Notes under the pieces: model-generated
Databases searched by the model: none
Told to the model about the DNA's origin: nothing
Seen by the model: only the letters and a program-made list of their open reading frames with translations
Made by a program: the position numbers and the translations under genes
Assembly: GCA_002869535.1 (NCBI GenBank)
Contig: PKUK01000008.1
Coordinates: 1 to 52,247, forward strand
Source of the DNA: Arcobacter sp.
Lineage (GTDB): Bacteria > Campylobacterota > Campylobacteria > Campylobacterales > Arcobacteraceae
Direction of reading: 5' to 3'
DNA: 52,247 bases
Part shown: positions 18,975 through 27,157 of the stretch, one piece after another
How positions within the stretch are numbered: position 1 is the first letter of the stretch
Layout: every line of letters starts with the position of its first letter

Positions 18975-20825
18975 TTAATAAATAGTATCCATATCTATGC
19001 TCACCATTGGTGATTCAATACTATGCAGTACTTCCAGTAGGGGTTTTACATTTCTAGAACGTACTATTATTTCATATCTATATTTATTTGCCAATTTAAA
19101 TATAGGAGATTGGTTTGCACCTACCAGTTCGATATTTTCATTTGTTTTTAAAATATTTGTATATTTATCAAACTCATCTTTTACTTTTAGTCCATTGGTA
19201 TGGGCAAAAAGTATTTTGGCCAATTTATAATATGGAGGATATAAGTCTTCTCTAAAGGTGAGCTCTTCATCTAAAAACTCTTTATAATCCCTATTATTTA
19301 AATAAAAATCAAAGAACTCTCTATTTTGAGTTTGTATAACAACTTCACCCTCCCCTTTTCTACCACTTCTTCCAGAGATTTGAATCAAGAGTGAAAGTGC
19401 TCTCTCTCTTGCTTTATATGAGTTCATTTTAAGTATTGAATCAATCCCAAGTACAACAGCTAGTTTGACATTGTGATAATCATGTCCTTTAGAGAGCATT
19501 TGAGTACCAACTAAAATATCTATTTTATTTGAGTTGAAATCCTCAAGAACTTTTCGTAACTCTTTATCAGTTTTTACTTCGTCCCTATCAAATCTCTTAA
19601 CAGTTTTATCTTCAAAAATAAAGTTTAACTCCTCTTCAATTTGTGCAGTTCCAACTCGTAAGTTATGAATTACTCCAGTATTACAAGAAGGACAACTTTT
19701 GGGGATTTGTTGTGTATATCCACAATAGTGACATTTTAAAGCAAGTGAATTTTTATGCAAACTCATAGATACAGAACAAAATGGACACTCTACAGAACTT
19801 CCGCAAGTTGTACAAACTTGATATTTATAGTTTGCTCTTGTTGGAAGGAAAATAATTACTTGATGATTTTGCTCTATTGTACTTTTTATTTTATTTACAA
19901 TCTTAGGACTAAGATTTGATGTACTATCATCATAATTTATACTTTTTTTAGTATCAAAGTATGTCTTAGACAATCTATAAAAAGGAACTTTATGATAACT
20001 GTTTAAAGAAGGGGTTGCACTTCCAAGTATAACTTGAATATCTAAAGTTTTCGAAATATAAAGTGCTAAGTCTTTTGTATTATATCTTGGTTTACTATCA
20101 CTTTTATATGATTCATCATGCTCTTCATCTACAATAATCAAACTCAATTTATCCAAAGGTAAAAACAGAGCTGAACGTGCACCCGCTACTAATTTTATAT
20201 CTCCACATAAAATATTTTTGATAATCTCATTTTTTCTTTTTTTAGTAATCTTAGAGTGCCAAATAGCAACTTTTTCTTTAAATACCTTTTCTAATCTTTT
20301 TTGCATCTGTGGGGTTAAAGAGATTTCTGGCATAAGTAATATGGCTTGATTGCCGCTATTTAGATGTGCTTCTATTGCCTTAATATAAATCTCTGTTTTT
20401 CCAGCACCTGTATTTGCAAAAAGTAATGATTGTTTATTTTTTAAGCAAAATTCATAGGCTTCTTCTTGCTCTTTTGATAACTCTATGTTTGATTTAAAAT
20501 TATCATTCTCATCTTTTTTATCTATTGTTTTATCAAAAGGAATATATAAAGACAGAGCTTCTCCAAGAGAAGAGACATAATACATAGAAGTAAATGTTGC
20601 AACTTTAATCATCTCTTTAGAGTAATATTGTTCTGTGACTGTTTGAATTGTAGTACATTTAAAAGCTGGCTTTTCAACCTCTTTTATAACAACTGCTTTT
20701 GATAAGACTTTTCTTCTTTGCAGACTAACTTCAACTAAAGAACCAATATCAATTTTTTCATCACTGCAATAAGTTAGATTATCTAAAGGAGATTTTAGAA
20801 GTGCCAATTCATAAAAAAAACTCAT
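18975..20825 (-). CDS. priA: Primosomal replication-restart helicase PriA
   Basis: 616 aa, shorter than E. coli PriA (about 730), as usual in this phylum. Helicase motif I is LLFANTGAGKTEIYIKA, motif II is DEEHDESYKS, and the eight zinc-binding cysteines are in the CTTCGSSVECPFC to CPSC segment (about residues 337-378). Late motifs include VGTQMLSKGHDY and ISGRSGRKGEGEVVIQTQ. PriA reloads the replisome at collapsed forks. The ATG overlaps the pseudopilin stop (ATGA), so it is the last gene of a four-gene operon. Confidence 0.95.
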   Translation of the reverse strand: MSFFYELALLKSPLDNLTYCSDEKIDIGSLVEVSLQRRKVLSKAVVIKEVEKPAFKCTTIQTVTEQYYSKEMIKVATFTSMYYVSSLGEALSLYIPFDKTIDKKDENDNFKSNIELSKEQEEAYEFCLKNKQSLLFANTGAGKTEIYIKAIEAHLNSGNQAILLMPEISLTPQMQKRLEKVFKEKVAIWHSKITKKRKNEIIKNILCGDIKLVAGARSALFLPLDKLSLIIVDEEHDESYKSDSKPRYNTKDLALYISKTLDIQVILGSATPSLNSYHKVPFYRLSKTYFDTKKSINYDDSTSNLSPKIVNKIKSTIEQNHQVIIFLPTRANYKYQVCTTCGSSVECPFCSVSMSLHKNSLALKCHYCGYTQQIPKSCPSCNTGVIHNLRVGTAQIEEELNFIFEDKTVKRFDRDEVKTDKELRKVLEDFNSNKIDILVGTQMLSKGHDYHNVKLAVVLGIDSILKMNSYKARERALSLLIQISGRSGRKGEGEVVIQTQNREFFDFYLNNRDYKEFLDEELTFREDLYPPYYKLAKILFAHTNGLKVKDEFDKYTNILKTNENIELVGANQSPIFKLANKYRYEIIVRSRNVKPLLEVLHSIESPMVSIDMDTIY

Positions 20826-21283
20826 AACATAAATTCTTTACAAAAAGTATCTTTTTTATCACAGGAAAAAAGAGCTTCATTTGGGTCAAATTGAAAATCT
20901 AAAGATTTTTCTTTTGTTAAATAGACTCTATAATTTGTATCTGAGACTTTAATCCATTTACCAAGTTCTTTATTATCCAAGGAGCTTGACAAGATAACAG
21001 TATCTAGTAAGACATACTCTTCATAACCTATAAATAGGGATTCATCGCTTCCATTAATAGAAGCATCATCTAATCGTTCTAAAACAAAGTTTGAATTACC
21101 CAATAAAATTTGATTTGAATATACTCTATTTATTGCTTCATTTATAAGAGCAACTTCTGATTTGATTTTAAATTCATTTGCTTTATCAATAGAGTTAAAA
21201 AATTTAGTTATAGCAAATGTTCCTATTAAACCAATTATTAATATAGTTACAATAATTTCTATTAAGGAAAAAGCTCTTTTCAT
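20822..21283 (-). CDS. Type IV pilin-like / pseudopilin protein
   Basis: 153 aa. The N-terminus has a short basic leader and a prepilin site, KRAFSLIEIIVTILIIGLIG, with Glu5 of the mature protein replaced in the usual position (F-S-L-I-E) and a following hydrophobic helix. The globular part contains three cysteines, two in the CDKKDTFC C-terminal motif. Such proteins are minor pilins or pseudopilins of type II secretion or type IV pili. No other pilus genes are near, so its system is unknown. Its ATG shares a base with the preceding stop (TAATG). Confidence 0.85.
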   Translation of the reverse strand: MKRAFSLIEIIVTILIIGLIGTFAITKFFNSIDKANEFKIKSEVALINEAINRVYSNQILLGNSNFVLERLDDASINGSDESLFIGYEEYVLLDTVILSSSLDNKELGKWIKVSDTNYRVYLTKEKSLDFQFDPNEALFSCDKKDTFCKEFML

Positions 21284-21495
21284 TAAAGTTGAGGAAGTTT
21301 ATTTGAGATATCTTCAATCTCTTCTTTCATGGTGTAGTGTTCTTGGGCTTTACAAAGATAAGCGTATAAAAGTTCTTTTGTTGTATGGGATCTATCTGGA
21401 GATAAAAATTTTGTAAGTTCTTTTTCTAATTTTGGGTCAATATTAATACTATATGCCATATTATCAATATGAAAAGTAAGTTTTTTATTCACCAT
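21283..21495 (-). CDS. Small conserved-looking protein of unknown function (possibly ZapA-like)
   Basis: 70 aa. The start KKLTFHIDNMAYSINIDP looks like a beta-hairpin followed by helices (LEKELTKFL and KELLYAYLCKAQEHYTMKEEIEDI). A hairpin plus helix is the layout of ZapA, the FtsZ-ring protein, but this protein is shorter and the resemblance is weak. AAAGG lies before the ATG. It overlaps the coiled-coil gene by 11 bases and touches the pseudopilin gene. I do not firmly recognise the family. Confidence 0.6.
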   Translation of the reverse strand: MVNKKLTFHIDNMAYSINIDPKLEKELTKFLSPDRSHTTKELLYAYLCKAQEHYTMKEEIEDISNKLPQL

Positions 21496-21685
21496 TTTTT
21501 GCCTTTGTTAAAGTAAGAGTACTGTCAATTTTTAAAAGCATATCTTGATTATTTCTTATTAATTCATCATTCTTATTTTTTAATTTATCTAATTCAATTG
21601 CCAAATATTGATTTTTTGATTTTAATAATTCGTACTCTTGTAATAGTTTTTCTATTTGAGCATTAAGCTTTTCAGTTATTTCCAT
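21485..21685 (-). CDS. Small coiled-coil protein of unknown function
   Basis: 66 aa, almost entirely one heptad-patterned helix (LNAQIEKLLQEYELLKSKNQ, then ELDKLKNKNDELIRNNQDML). No signal or membrane segment. It resembles ZapB-like or other short coiled-coil partners that are often encoded next to zapA. Low-complexity helices are easily over-matched, so no symbol is given. First gene of the operon with the 70-aa protein, pseudopilin and priA. Confidence 0.6.
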   Translation of the reverse strand: MEITEKLNAQIEKLLQEYELLKSKNQYLAIELDKLKNKNDELIRNNQDMLLKIDSTLTLTKAKNGE

Positions 21686-21730
21686 GTGGTGATTTTATCT
21701 AAATTTTATAACTATTACAATAAATTTTAG

Positions 21731-21736
21731 TATAAT
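21731..21736 (+). promoter_or_regulatory. Probable -10 box of the VOC-family gene
   Basis: TATAAT 28 bases before the ATG at 21765, followed by a TAAGG ribosome site. Located in the 79-base divergent gap with the coiled-coil gene. Confidence 0.45.
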
Positions 21737-21764
21737 AAAAAAGAAAATAAGTAAGGTTTGGTTT

Positions 21765-22145
21765 ATGAATATTAATCTTGTCCACTTTATAGTTCCATGT
21801 ATTGACTCAATAGTTGCTAGAAACTTCTATAAAAGAATTTTTGGATTTAAGTGCGTAAAAAAAGAGAAGAATAACATAACCATCAAAATAAATGAAAAAA
21901 TGGAATTTAAACTTGAAAATACACAAGAGTATATAAACAACCACTATATTTTTGAAGTTGATCAAAACTTTTTTGATACTATTATTATGAATTTAAAAAA
22001 AGAAGAGATGTATTTTGGAGATAATATTAATAATCTTGAAAATAAAAAAATAAAAAAAACCTCCACTAAAAGTGAAGTTTTTTTTATAGACCCAAATAGC
22101 CATCTGTTTCAAATATTTACAAAAGTTTCAACTAATCCTCAATAA
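21765..22145 (+). CDS. VOC-superfamily (glyoxalase/dioxygenase-like) protein
   Basis: 126 aa, a single VOC unit. HFIVPCIDSIVARNFYKRIF is the first beta-alpha element with the metal-site His near the start, and FFIDPNSHLFQIFT is the typical VOC end with another ligand-like His. Substrate unknown. Monocistronic, overlapping the TerB-like gene tail to tail by 14 bases. Confidence 0.78.
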   Translation: MNINLVHFIVPCIDSIVARNFYKRIFGFKCVKKEKNNITIKINEKMEFKLENTQEYINNHYIFEVDQNFFDTIIMNLKKEEMYFGDNINNLENKKIKKTSTKSEVFFIDPNSHLFQIFTKVSTNPQ

Positions 22146-22533
22146 AAAGTTTTCCTTGTTCATAAAGTGAAGATACAGCTTTTCCCCAATAAGAAAAATA
22201 TTTTAAATCTTTTTCCTTTATTTTAAAAAAGTCTACTATTTTTTTTGTTAGTTCATGCTCTTTATTATCATATTTATCATCTATATGTACAAGTATCATA
22301 AGCTCAAGAATTACTATCTTTTTGCTTTTTATTGATTTAAAAGCTGATAAAATATCATCTAAATTGAAATCTTCTTCATTAAAGATTGTTGGCTTATCAA
22401 TTCCCATTTCAACACAATACTCATCAATTACATCTTGCTCTTTATTTCCATATTCCCCATCAACTCTTGCTAAATATTGTGCAAGTTGCAAAAAAGCAAA
22501 TTTCTCTTTTGTTTGTAATTTCATCAATAACAT
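22132..22533 (-). CDS. TerB-like domain protein
   Basis: 133 aa, all-helical. FLQLAQYLARVDGEYGNKEQ and ILVHIDDKYDNKEHELTKKI are the two repeated acidic D-G/D-x-Y-x-x-K-E motifs of the TerB fold, which bind metal in TerB itself. No other ter genes are present, so a tellurite role should not be assumed. AGGA lies nine bases upstream of the first ATG. Isolated gene just upstream of the liv operon's end. Confidence 0.75.
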   Translation of the reverse strand: MLLMKLQTKEKFAFLQLAQYLARVDGEYGNKEQDVIDEYCVEMGIDKPTIFNEEDFNLDDILSAFKSIKSKKIVILELMILVHIDDKYDNKEHELTKKIVDFFKIKEKDLKYFSYWGKAVSSLYEQGKLFIED

Positions 22534-22596
22534 ATATTATTTTCCTATTTTTGTATATGACATACTACTGTTAATTTATTAATAAGTAGTAAACAA

Positions 22597-23292
22597 TTAA
22601 GCACCTAAATACTTTGCTTTTATCTCATTTGATTTTAAAAGTTCACTTCCTTTACCCTCTAAAGCAATCTTTCCATTTTCTAAAACATAACTGTAATCTG
22701 AAACCTCTAAAGCTGCATAGGCATTTTGTTCAACTAGCAATATAGTAATACCTTCATCTTTAAGTTTGATAATTGTCTCAAAAAGTTCTCCGATTATCTT
22801 AGGTGCAAGTCCTAAAGAAGGCTCATCAAGCATAAGAAGCTTTGGTGAACTCATCAAAGCTCTTGCAATCGCAAGCATTTGTTGTTCCCCTCCACTCATG
22901 GTTCCTGCTAATTGTTCTTTTTTAGCTACAAGCCTTGGAAAAAGTGTATAAACATGTTCTCTTAACTCTTCATATTTATCATCATTGTTAAAAGCACCCA
23001 TTCTAAGGTTTTCATCTATTGTTAGATTTATAAAAACCCTTCTTCCTTCAGGAACAAGTGAAATACCACTTTGAACAATTTTATGTGTTTGAAATTTTGA
23101 AATATCTAAATTATTAAAAAGAATAGTTCCTTTTTTCTTTACGTCATTTACAATTGATTCTAAAGTTGATGTTTTTCCTGCTCCATTTGAACCAATCAAA
23201 GAGACTATTTGTCCTTTCTTTACATCAAAGCTAATCCCTTTTACACCTTTAATAAGGCCATAATAGACTTCTAAATCATTTATTTTAAGCAT
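22597..23292 (-). CDS. livF: Branched-chain amino-acid ABC transporter ATPase LivF
   Basis: 231 aa ATPase. Walker A GSNGAGKTSTLESI, signature MSGGEQQMLAIARAL, Walker B LLMLDEPSLGLAPKI and the ILLVEQNAYAALEVSDY H-loop region (Asn for His, as usual in LivF) are all present. Energises uptake of branched-chain amino acids or related amides. Overlaps livG by eight bases and is the last gene of the operon. Confidence 0.93.
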   Translation of the reverse strand: MLKINDLEVYYGLIKGVKGISFDVKKGQIVSLIGSNGAGKTSTLESIVNDVKKKGTILFNNLDISKFQTHKIVQSGISLVPEGRRVFINLTIDENLRMGAFNNDDKYEELREHVYTLFPRLVAKKEQLAGTMSGGEQQMLAIARALMSSPKLLMLDEPSLGLAPKIIGELFETIIKLKDEGITILLVEQNAYAALEVSDYSYVLENGKIALEGKGSELLKSNEIKAKYLGA

Positions 23293-24052
23293 GTTTAAAA
23301 TCTCCTAAATAAGCCTTAATCACTTCTTCATCTTTAATTGCATCTTCAATTTTACCCTCAAATATAGTTTTCCCATAGTCAAGTACCATTACTCTATCAC
23401 ACAAATGATTTACAAATTTCATATCATGTTCTATTAGTAAAATAGTTATATCAAACTTATCTCTTATCTTAAATAAAAGTTCTGCTAACTCTTTTGTTTC
23501 ATTTGGATTCATTCCAGCTGCTGGCTCATCAAGAAGTAGTAACTTTGGAGAAGTAGCAAGAGCTCTTGCAATTTCTACTTTTCTTTGACTACCATAAGAT
23601 AAAGAGGTTGCTAATTCATCTTTGAATTTTTCTATTCCTAAAAACTTCATAATATCAACTGCTTTTTCTTTTACTCTTTTTTCTTGAGAGAAATATCTTG
23701 GAAGTCTTAGTATTGATTCTAAATATGTATAATTTGTCTCATTTTCAAGACCTATTAGTATATTATCAAGAACACTCATTGATGAAAAAAGTCTAATATT
23801 TTGAAAAGTTCTTGCAATCCCTGCTCTTACAATTTTAAAGTTATTTTTATTTGTAATTTTATTTCCATCTAAAAAAACTTGACCAGAGGTTGGCTTATAA
23901 TTACCTGTAATAATATTAAACATCGTAGTTTTACCAGCTCCATTAGGACCAATTAAACCAAAAATCTCATTTTTATTTATAGAAAAAGAAGTATCATTTA
24001 TAGCAACAACACCACCAAAACTTTTAGTAATATTCTTAATCTCTAAAATCAT
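23285..24052 (-). CDS. livG: Branched-chain amino-acid ABC transporter ATPase LivG
   Basis: 255 aa ATPase. Walker A GPNGAGKTTMFNIITG, signature LSYGSQRKVEIARAL (LSYG is the LivG form), Walker B LLLLDEPAAGMNPNE and H-loop LIEHDMKFV are complete. The ending with KAYLG is typical of LivG. The ATG overlaps the livM stop (ATGA). Confidence 0.94.
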   Translation of the reverse strand: MILEIKNITKSFGGVVAINDTSFSINKNEIFGLIGPNGAGKTTMFNIITGNYKPTSGQVFLDGNKITNKNNFKIVRAGIARTFQNIRLFSSMSVLDNILIGLENETNYTYLESILRLPRYFSQEKRVKEKAVDIMKFLGIEKFKDELATSLSYGSQRKVEIARALATSPKLLLLDEPAAGMNPNETKELAELLFKIRDKFDITILLIEHDMKFVNHLCDRVMVLDYGKTIFEGKIEDAIKDEEVIKAYLGDFKHA

Positions 24053-25056
24053 TTTCTTCTCCTTTTAAAAATATCACTAAATTCTTTTCTTCCCATAATT
24101 CCTTCTCTTGCAAATAACATTACAATAATTAAAATTAGAGAGAAAACTACCATTCTAAGCCCTGGATGGGCATCTGTTTGGTATCCAAAAATATTTAAAC
24201 TATCATCTATGAATCTAAGCCATTCGCTTCCACCAATAACTAGAATTGTTCCTAGTATTGCTCCACTCATGGAACCTAAACCACCAAGAACGATGATAAT
24301 TAAGAGTTGAAAAGTTAAAAAGAAGGTAAATAAATCAGGACTTATTGTTGTAAGTAAAACAGCCAATAATCCTCCACCAATACCTTCAAAAAAAGCAGAA
24401 GTTCCAAATGCCATAGTTTTGATTTTAAAAGTATTTATACCTATTGCACTTGCTGCATCTTCATCATCTCGAACAGCTTTCATAGCTCGTCCATACTTTG
24501 AATATATAATATTTAACATAATAATAACTGTTAAAATAGCAATACCACCAGTCCAATATATATTTATCACAGATGGTATTTCATTTAAACCAATACTACC
24601 ATTTGTAATCTCTGGTGAATTTATTGCAATAACTTTTATAATAAAACCAAAACCTAAAGTAACAATAGCTAAGTAATCGCCCCTTACTCTAAATACAGGA
24701 ATAGCTAAACAAATAGCTACAAAAGTAGCTGCTAAACCACTAAGAAGTAATGCAGGCACTAGTGATGTATTCAGTGCAAGTACCCAAGGTGCAGGATCTT
24801 CAAGTTGGAAAAGCTCCCATTTTAAATCTTCACTCAATAAACATAAGGCTGTAACATAAGCACCAATTGCAGCAAAACCATTTGGTTCTAAAGAAAACTG
24901 TCCAGTAACCCCATTTATTAAGTTATATGAAGCTGCTAAGATTATAAATATAAAAATATTATTTATAATTCTCATTCCATAATCATCAAAAATATATGGT
25001 GTAAAAACAATTATTAAAATAGATACTAGTAAGTAAATAACAAAATTTTTATTCAT
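24049..25056 (-). CDS. livM: Branched-chain amino-acid ABC transporter permease LivM
   Basis: 335 aa from the ATG at 25056, one base after the livH stop and with TAGG before it. An upstream TTG in the same frame overlaps livH and is less likely. About eight to ten transmembrane helices. The LivHM signature VRDDEDAASAIGINTFKIKTMAFGTSAF is the ATPase-contact loop. GGLGSMSGAILGT is also typical. Partner of LivH in the membrane channel. Confidence 0.93.
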   Translation of the reverse strand: MNKNFVIYLLVSILIIVFTPYIFDDYGMRIINNIFIFIILAASYNLINGVTGQFSLEPNGFAAIGAYVTALCLLSEDLKWELFQLEDPAPWVLALNTSLVPALLLSGLAATFVAICLAIPVFRVRGDYLAIVTLGFGFIIKVIAINSPEITNGSIGLNEIPSVINIYWTGGIAILTVIIMLNIIYSKYGRAMKAVRDDEDAASAIGINTFKIKTMAFGTSAFFEGIGGGLLAVLLTTISPDLFTFFLTFQLLIIIVLGGLGSMSGAILGTILVIGGSEWLRFIDDSLNIFGYQTDAHPGLRMVVFSLILIIVMLFAREGIMGRKEFSDIFKRRRK

Positions 25057-25057
25057 A

Positions 25058-25954
25058 TTAAAACCTACTCTTTTCAAAATTTATTCCCATAATTCCTGTT
25101 GGTTTAAATAGCAATACAAAGATTAAGAATATAAAAGCAATAGCATCTTTATATCCACCAAGTTCAGGGAAAAATGCTACAAATATTACTTCTGTAAAAC
25201 CTAAAATAAATCCACCTAAAACTGCCCCTGTTACACTTCCTATTCCACCTAAGACTGCTGCTGCAAATGCTTTTAGTCCAATCATTACACCCATATATGG
25301 AGTTAAAATTGGATAAGAAATAGCCCAAAATATACCAGAAACAGCAGCTAGTGCTGAACCTATAATAAAGACAATCATAATAATTCTATTTGAATCAATT
25401 CCCATAAGAGATACTGTTTTAATATCAAAAGCAAGGGCTCGTATTGCCATTCCATATTTTGTTTTAAATAGTATAAAAAGTAGCACTGCAAGTAAGCATA
25501 GGGTAACTATTGGAACAATAATAACAGTAGGAGTTAAAGTGGTTCCTTTTACATTTATTACTTGGTCAAAAAACTCTGCAACAGTAAAAGCTTTTGGAGT
25601 ACCTCCAAATGTAACATTTACTATATTTTCTAGAAAAAATGAAACACCAATTGCAGTTATTAAAAGTGAGATTCTAGGAGAGTGTCTTAAAGGTTTATAA
25701 GCAATTTTGTCAGTTAATACCCCAACTATAATAGAAATCATTACAGCAAAAAGAGTAGCAAAAGCCAAAGATAAACCTAAAACATCACTTGCATAAAAAG
25801 CAGCAAAAGCTGCTACCATCATAACATCAGCATGGGCAAAGTTTATAAGTCGTAAAACTCCATAAACCATAGTATAACCTATGGCTATTAGAGCGTATAT
25901 ACTTCCTAAACTTATTCCATTTATTATCTGCTGAAAAAAAGTCAATAAATCCAT
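25058..25954 (-). CDS. livH: Branched-chain amino-acid ABC transporter permease LivH
   Basis: 298 aa, about eight transmembrane helices. SLGSIYALIAIGYTMVYGVL is the typical LivH start, IRALAFDIKTVSLMGIDSNR the ATPase-contact loop, and AVLGGIGSVTGAVLGGFILG the glycine-rich C-terminal segment. Follows the binding-protein gene after 14 bases. Confidence 0.94.
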   Translation of the reverse strand: MDLLTFFQQIINGISLGSIYALIAIGYTMVYGVLRLINFAHADVMMVAAFAAFYASDVLGLSLAFATLFAVMISIIVGVLTDKIAYKPLRHSPRISLLITAIGVSFFLENIVNVTFGGTPKAFTVAEFFDQVINVKGTTLTPTVIIVPIVTLCLLAVLLFILFKTKYGMAIRALAFDIKTVSLMGIDSNRIIMIVFIIGSALAAVSGIFWAISYPILTPYMGVMIGLKAFAAAVLGGIGSVTGAVLGGFILGFTEVIFVAFFPELGGYKDAIAFIFLIFVLLFKPTGIMGINFEKSRF

Positions 25955-25968
25955 ATAATTTTATAACC

Positions 25969-27099
25969 TTATGGATTAACTGTAGTTAAATATTTTTTTT
26001 CACCATTAACTATTCTATTTATAACAGCTGATCTTACTGCATCACCATTTTCTAAAGTAATCACTCCAGATGCTGCTTGAAAATTCTTTGTTGCTCTAAT
26101 ATTTTTGTTTACACATATTTTATCTGTAGGATCTTCACATTTGTTCATTGCTGCAACTATTACATTGTATGAATCTGCTGTTAAAACACCAAAAGGATGA
26201 ACCTCTTTATTCAACTCTTTTTTATAAGCTTTTTCATATTTTTTTGATAAATCTGTAGTTTTTGGAGCATCACTTGAATAAAGGTCTGTTCCATAAAAAC
26301 CTTCAACAGCATCTCCACCTGCATCAAAAAATACTTTATCAGCAGTCATACCATCAGTACCTAAAAACTTAGCTTTTATTCCAAGTTGTTTAGCTTGCTT
26401 TGCAATAAGCCCTGCTTCTGCTGAGTAAATAGGGAAAAAGATAAGTTCTGGGTCTAATGCTTTAATATTTGAAAGCATTGCTTTAAAATCACTATCACCA
26501 GAGTTTATTTTTGCAACTTGCATAATAGTTCCACCAAGTTTTTTATAAGCTCTTCTAAAAACTTTAGAAATACCAATTGAATAATCAAGTTTTACATCTG
26601 TAATTAAAACTGTTTTTTTTAGTTTTAAGTTATTAATTGCAAAATTTGCAGCCACTTCACCTTGAAAAGCATCTGAGAAACAAACTCTACTAACAAAATC
26701 TTTTCTTTTTGTTACTAAAATATTTGTAGCAACTGGTGCAACAACTGGTGTTTTTGCATTTTCTGCGATTTTTGTCATTGCCATTGTATTTGTAGAAGTT
26801 AAAGCGCCAATTATTGCTGTTACTTCATTATAAGAAATTAACTTAGATGCAGCATTTGCTGATTCAATCTTGTCAGACTTATTATCTACTAACACAAGTT
26901 TGATATCATCACCATTTTCTAATTTAGGGGTTAATTTATGCATAAGATTTAATCCCTCAACAGCACTTTGTCCAAATCCACCAATTGGTCCAGACATTGG
27001 CATAATTACACCAATTTTAACTTCTTTTGCCACTAATACTGAGCTACAAGCCAGAAGTGATGTAAGTGTAAGACCTAAAATTTTTTTTAAAATATTCAT
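25969..27099 (-). CDS. livK: Periplasmic branched-chain amino-acid binding protein
   Basis: 376 aa from the ATG at 27099, with GGAG eight bases upstream. An in-frame start ten codons earlier lacks a ribosome site and would spoil the signal peptide. The signal peptide (about 1-24, cleavage near VLVAKE) precedes a type-I periplasmic binding fold: IGVIMPMSGPIGGFGQSAVEG, then AIIGALTSTNTMAM. Five genes in the order K-H-M-G-F form a complete transporter. Ligand (Leu/Ile/Val or an amide) cannot be told from sequence. Confidence 0.9.
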   Translation of the reverse strand: MNILKKILGLTLTSLLACSSVLVAKEVKIGVIMPMSGPIGGFGQSAVEGLNLMHKLTPKLENGDDIKLVLVDNKSDKIESANAASKLISYNEVTAIIGALTSTNTMAMTKIAENAKTPVVAPVATNILVTKRKDFVSRVCFSDAFQGEVAANFAINNLKLKKTVLITDVKLDYSIGISKVFRRAYKKLGGTIMQVAKINSGDSDFKAMLSNIKALDPELIFFPIYSAEAGLIAKQAKQLGIKAKFLGTDGMTADKVFFDAGGDAVEGFYGTDLYSSDAPKTTDLSKKYEKAYKKELNKEVHPFGVLTADSYNVIVAAMNKCEDPTDKICVNKNIRATKNFQAASGVITLENGDAVRSAVINRIVNGEKKYLTTVNP

Positions 27100-27157
27100 A
27101 TTTTTTTCTCCAATCAATAATAAATGCAACTATACTCTTTATTAAATAAAAACAAAA

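Noticed and set aside
22132-22533. Tellurite resistance gene
   Set aside because: Only the TerB-like fold is seen, with no terC/D/Z genes, and this fold occurs in many unrelated proteins.
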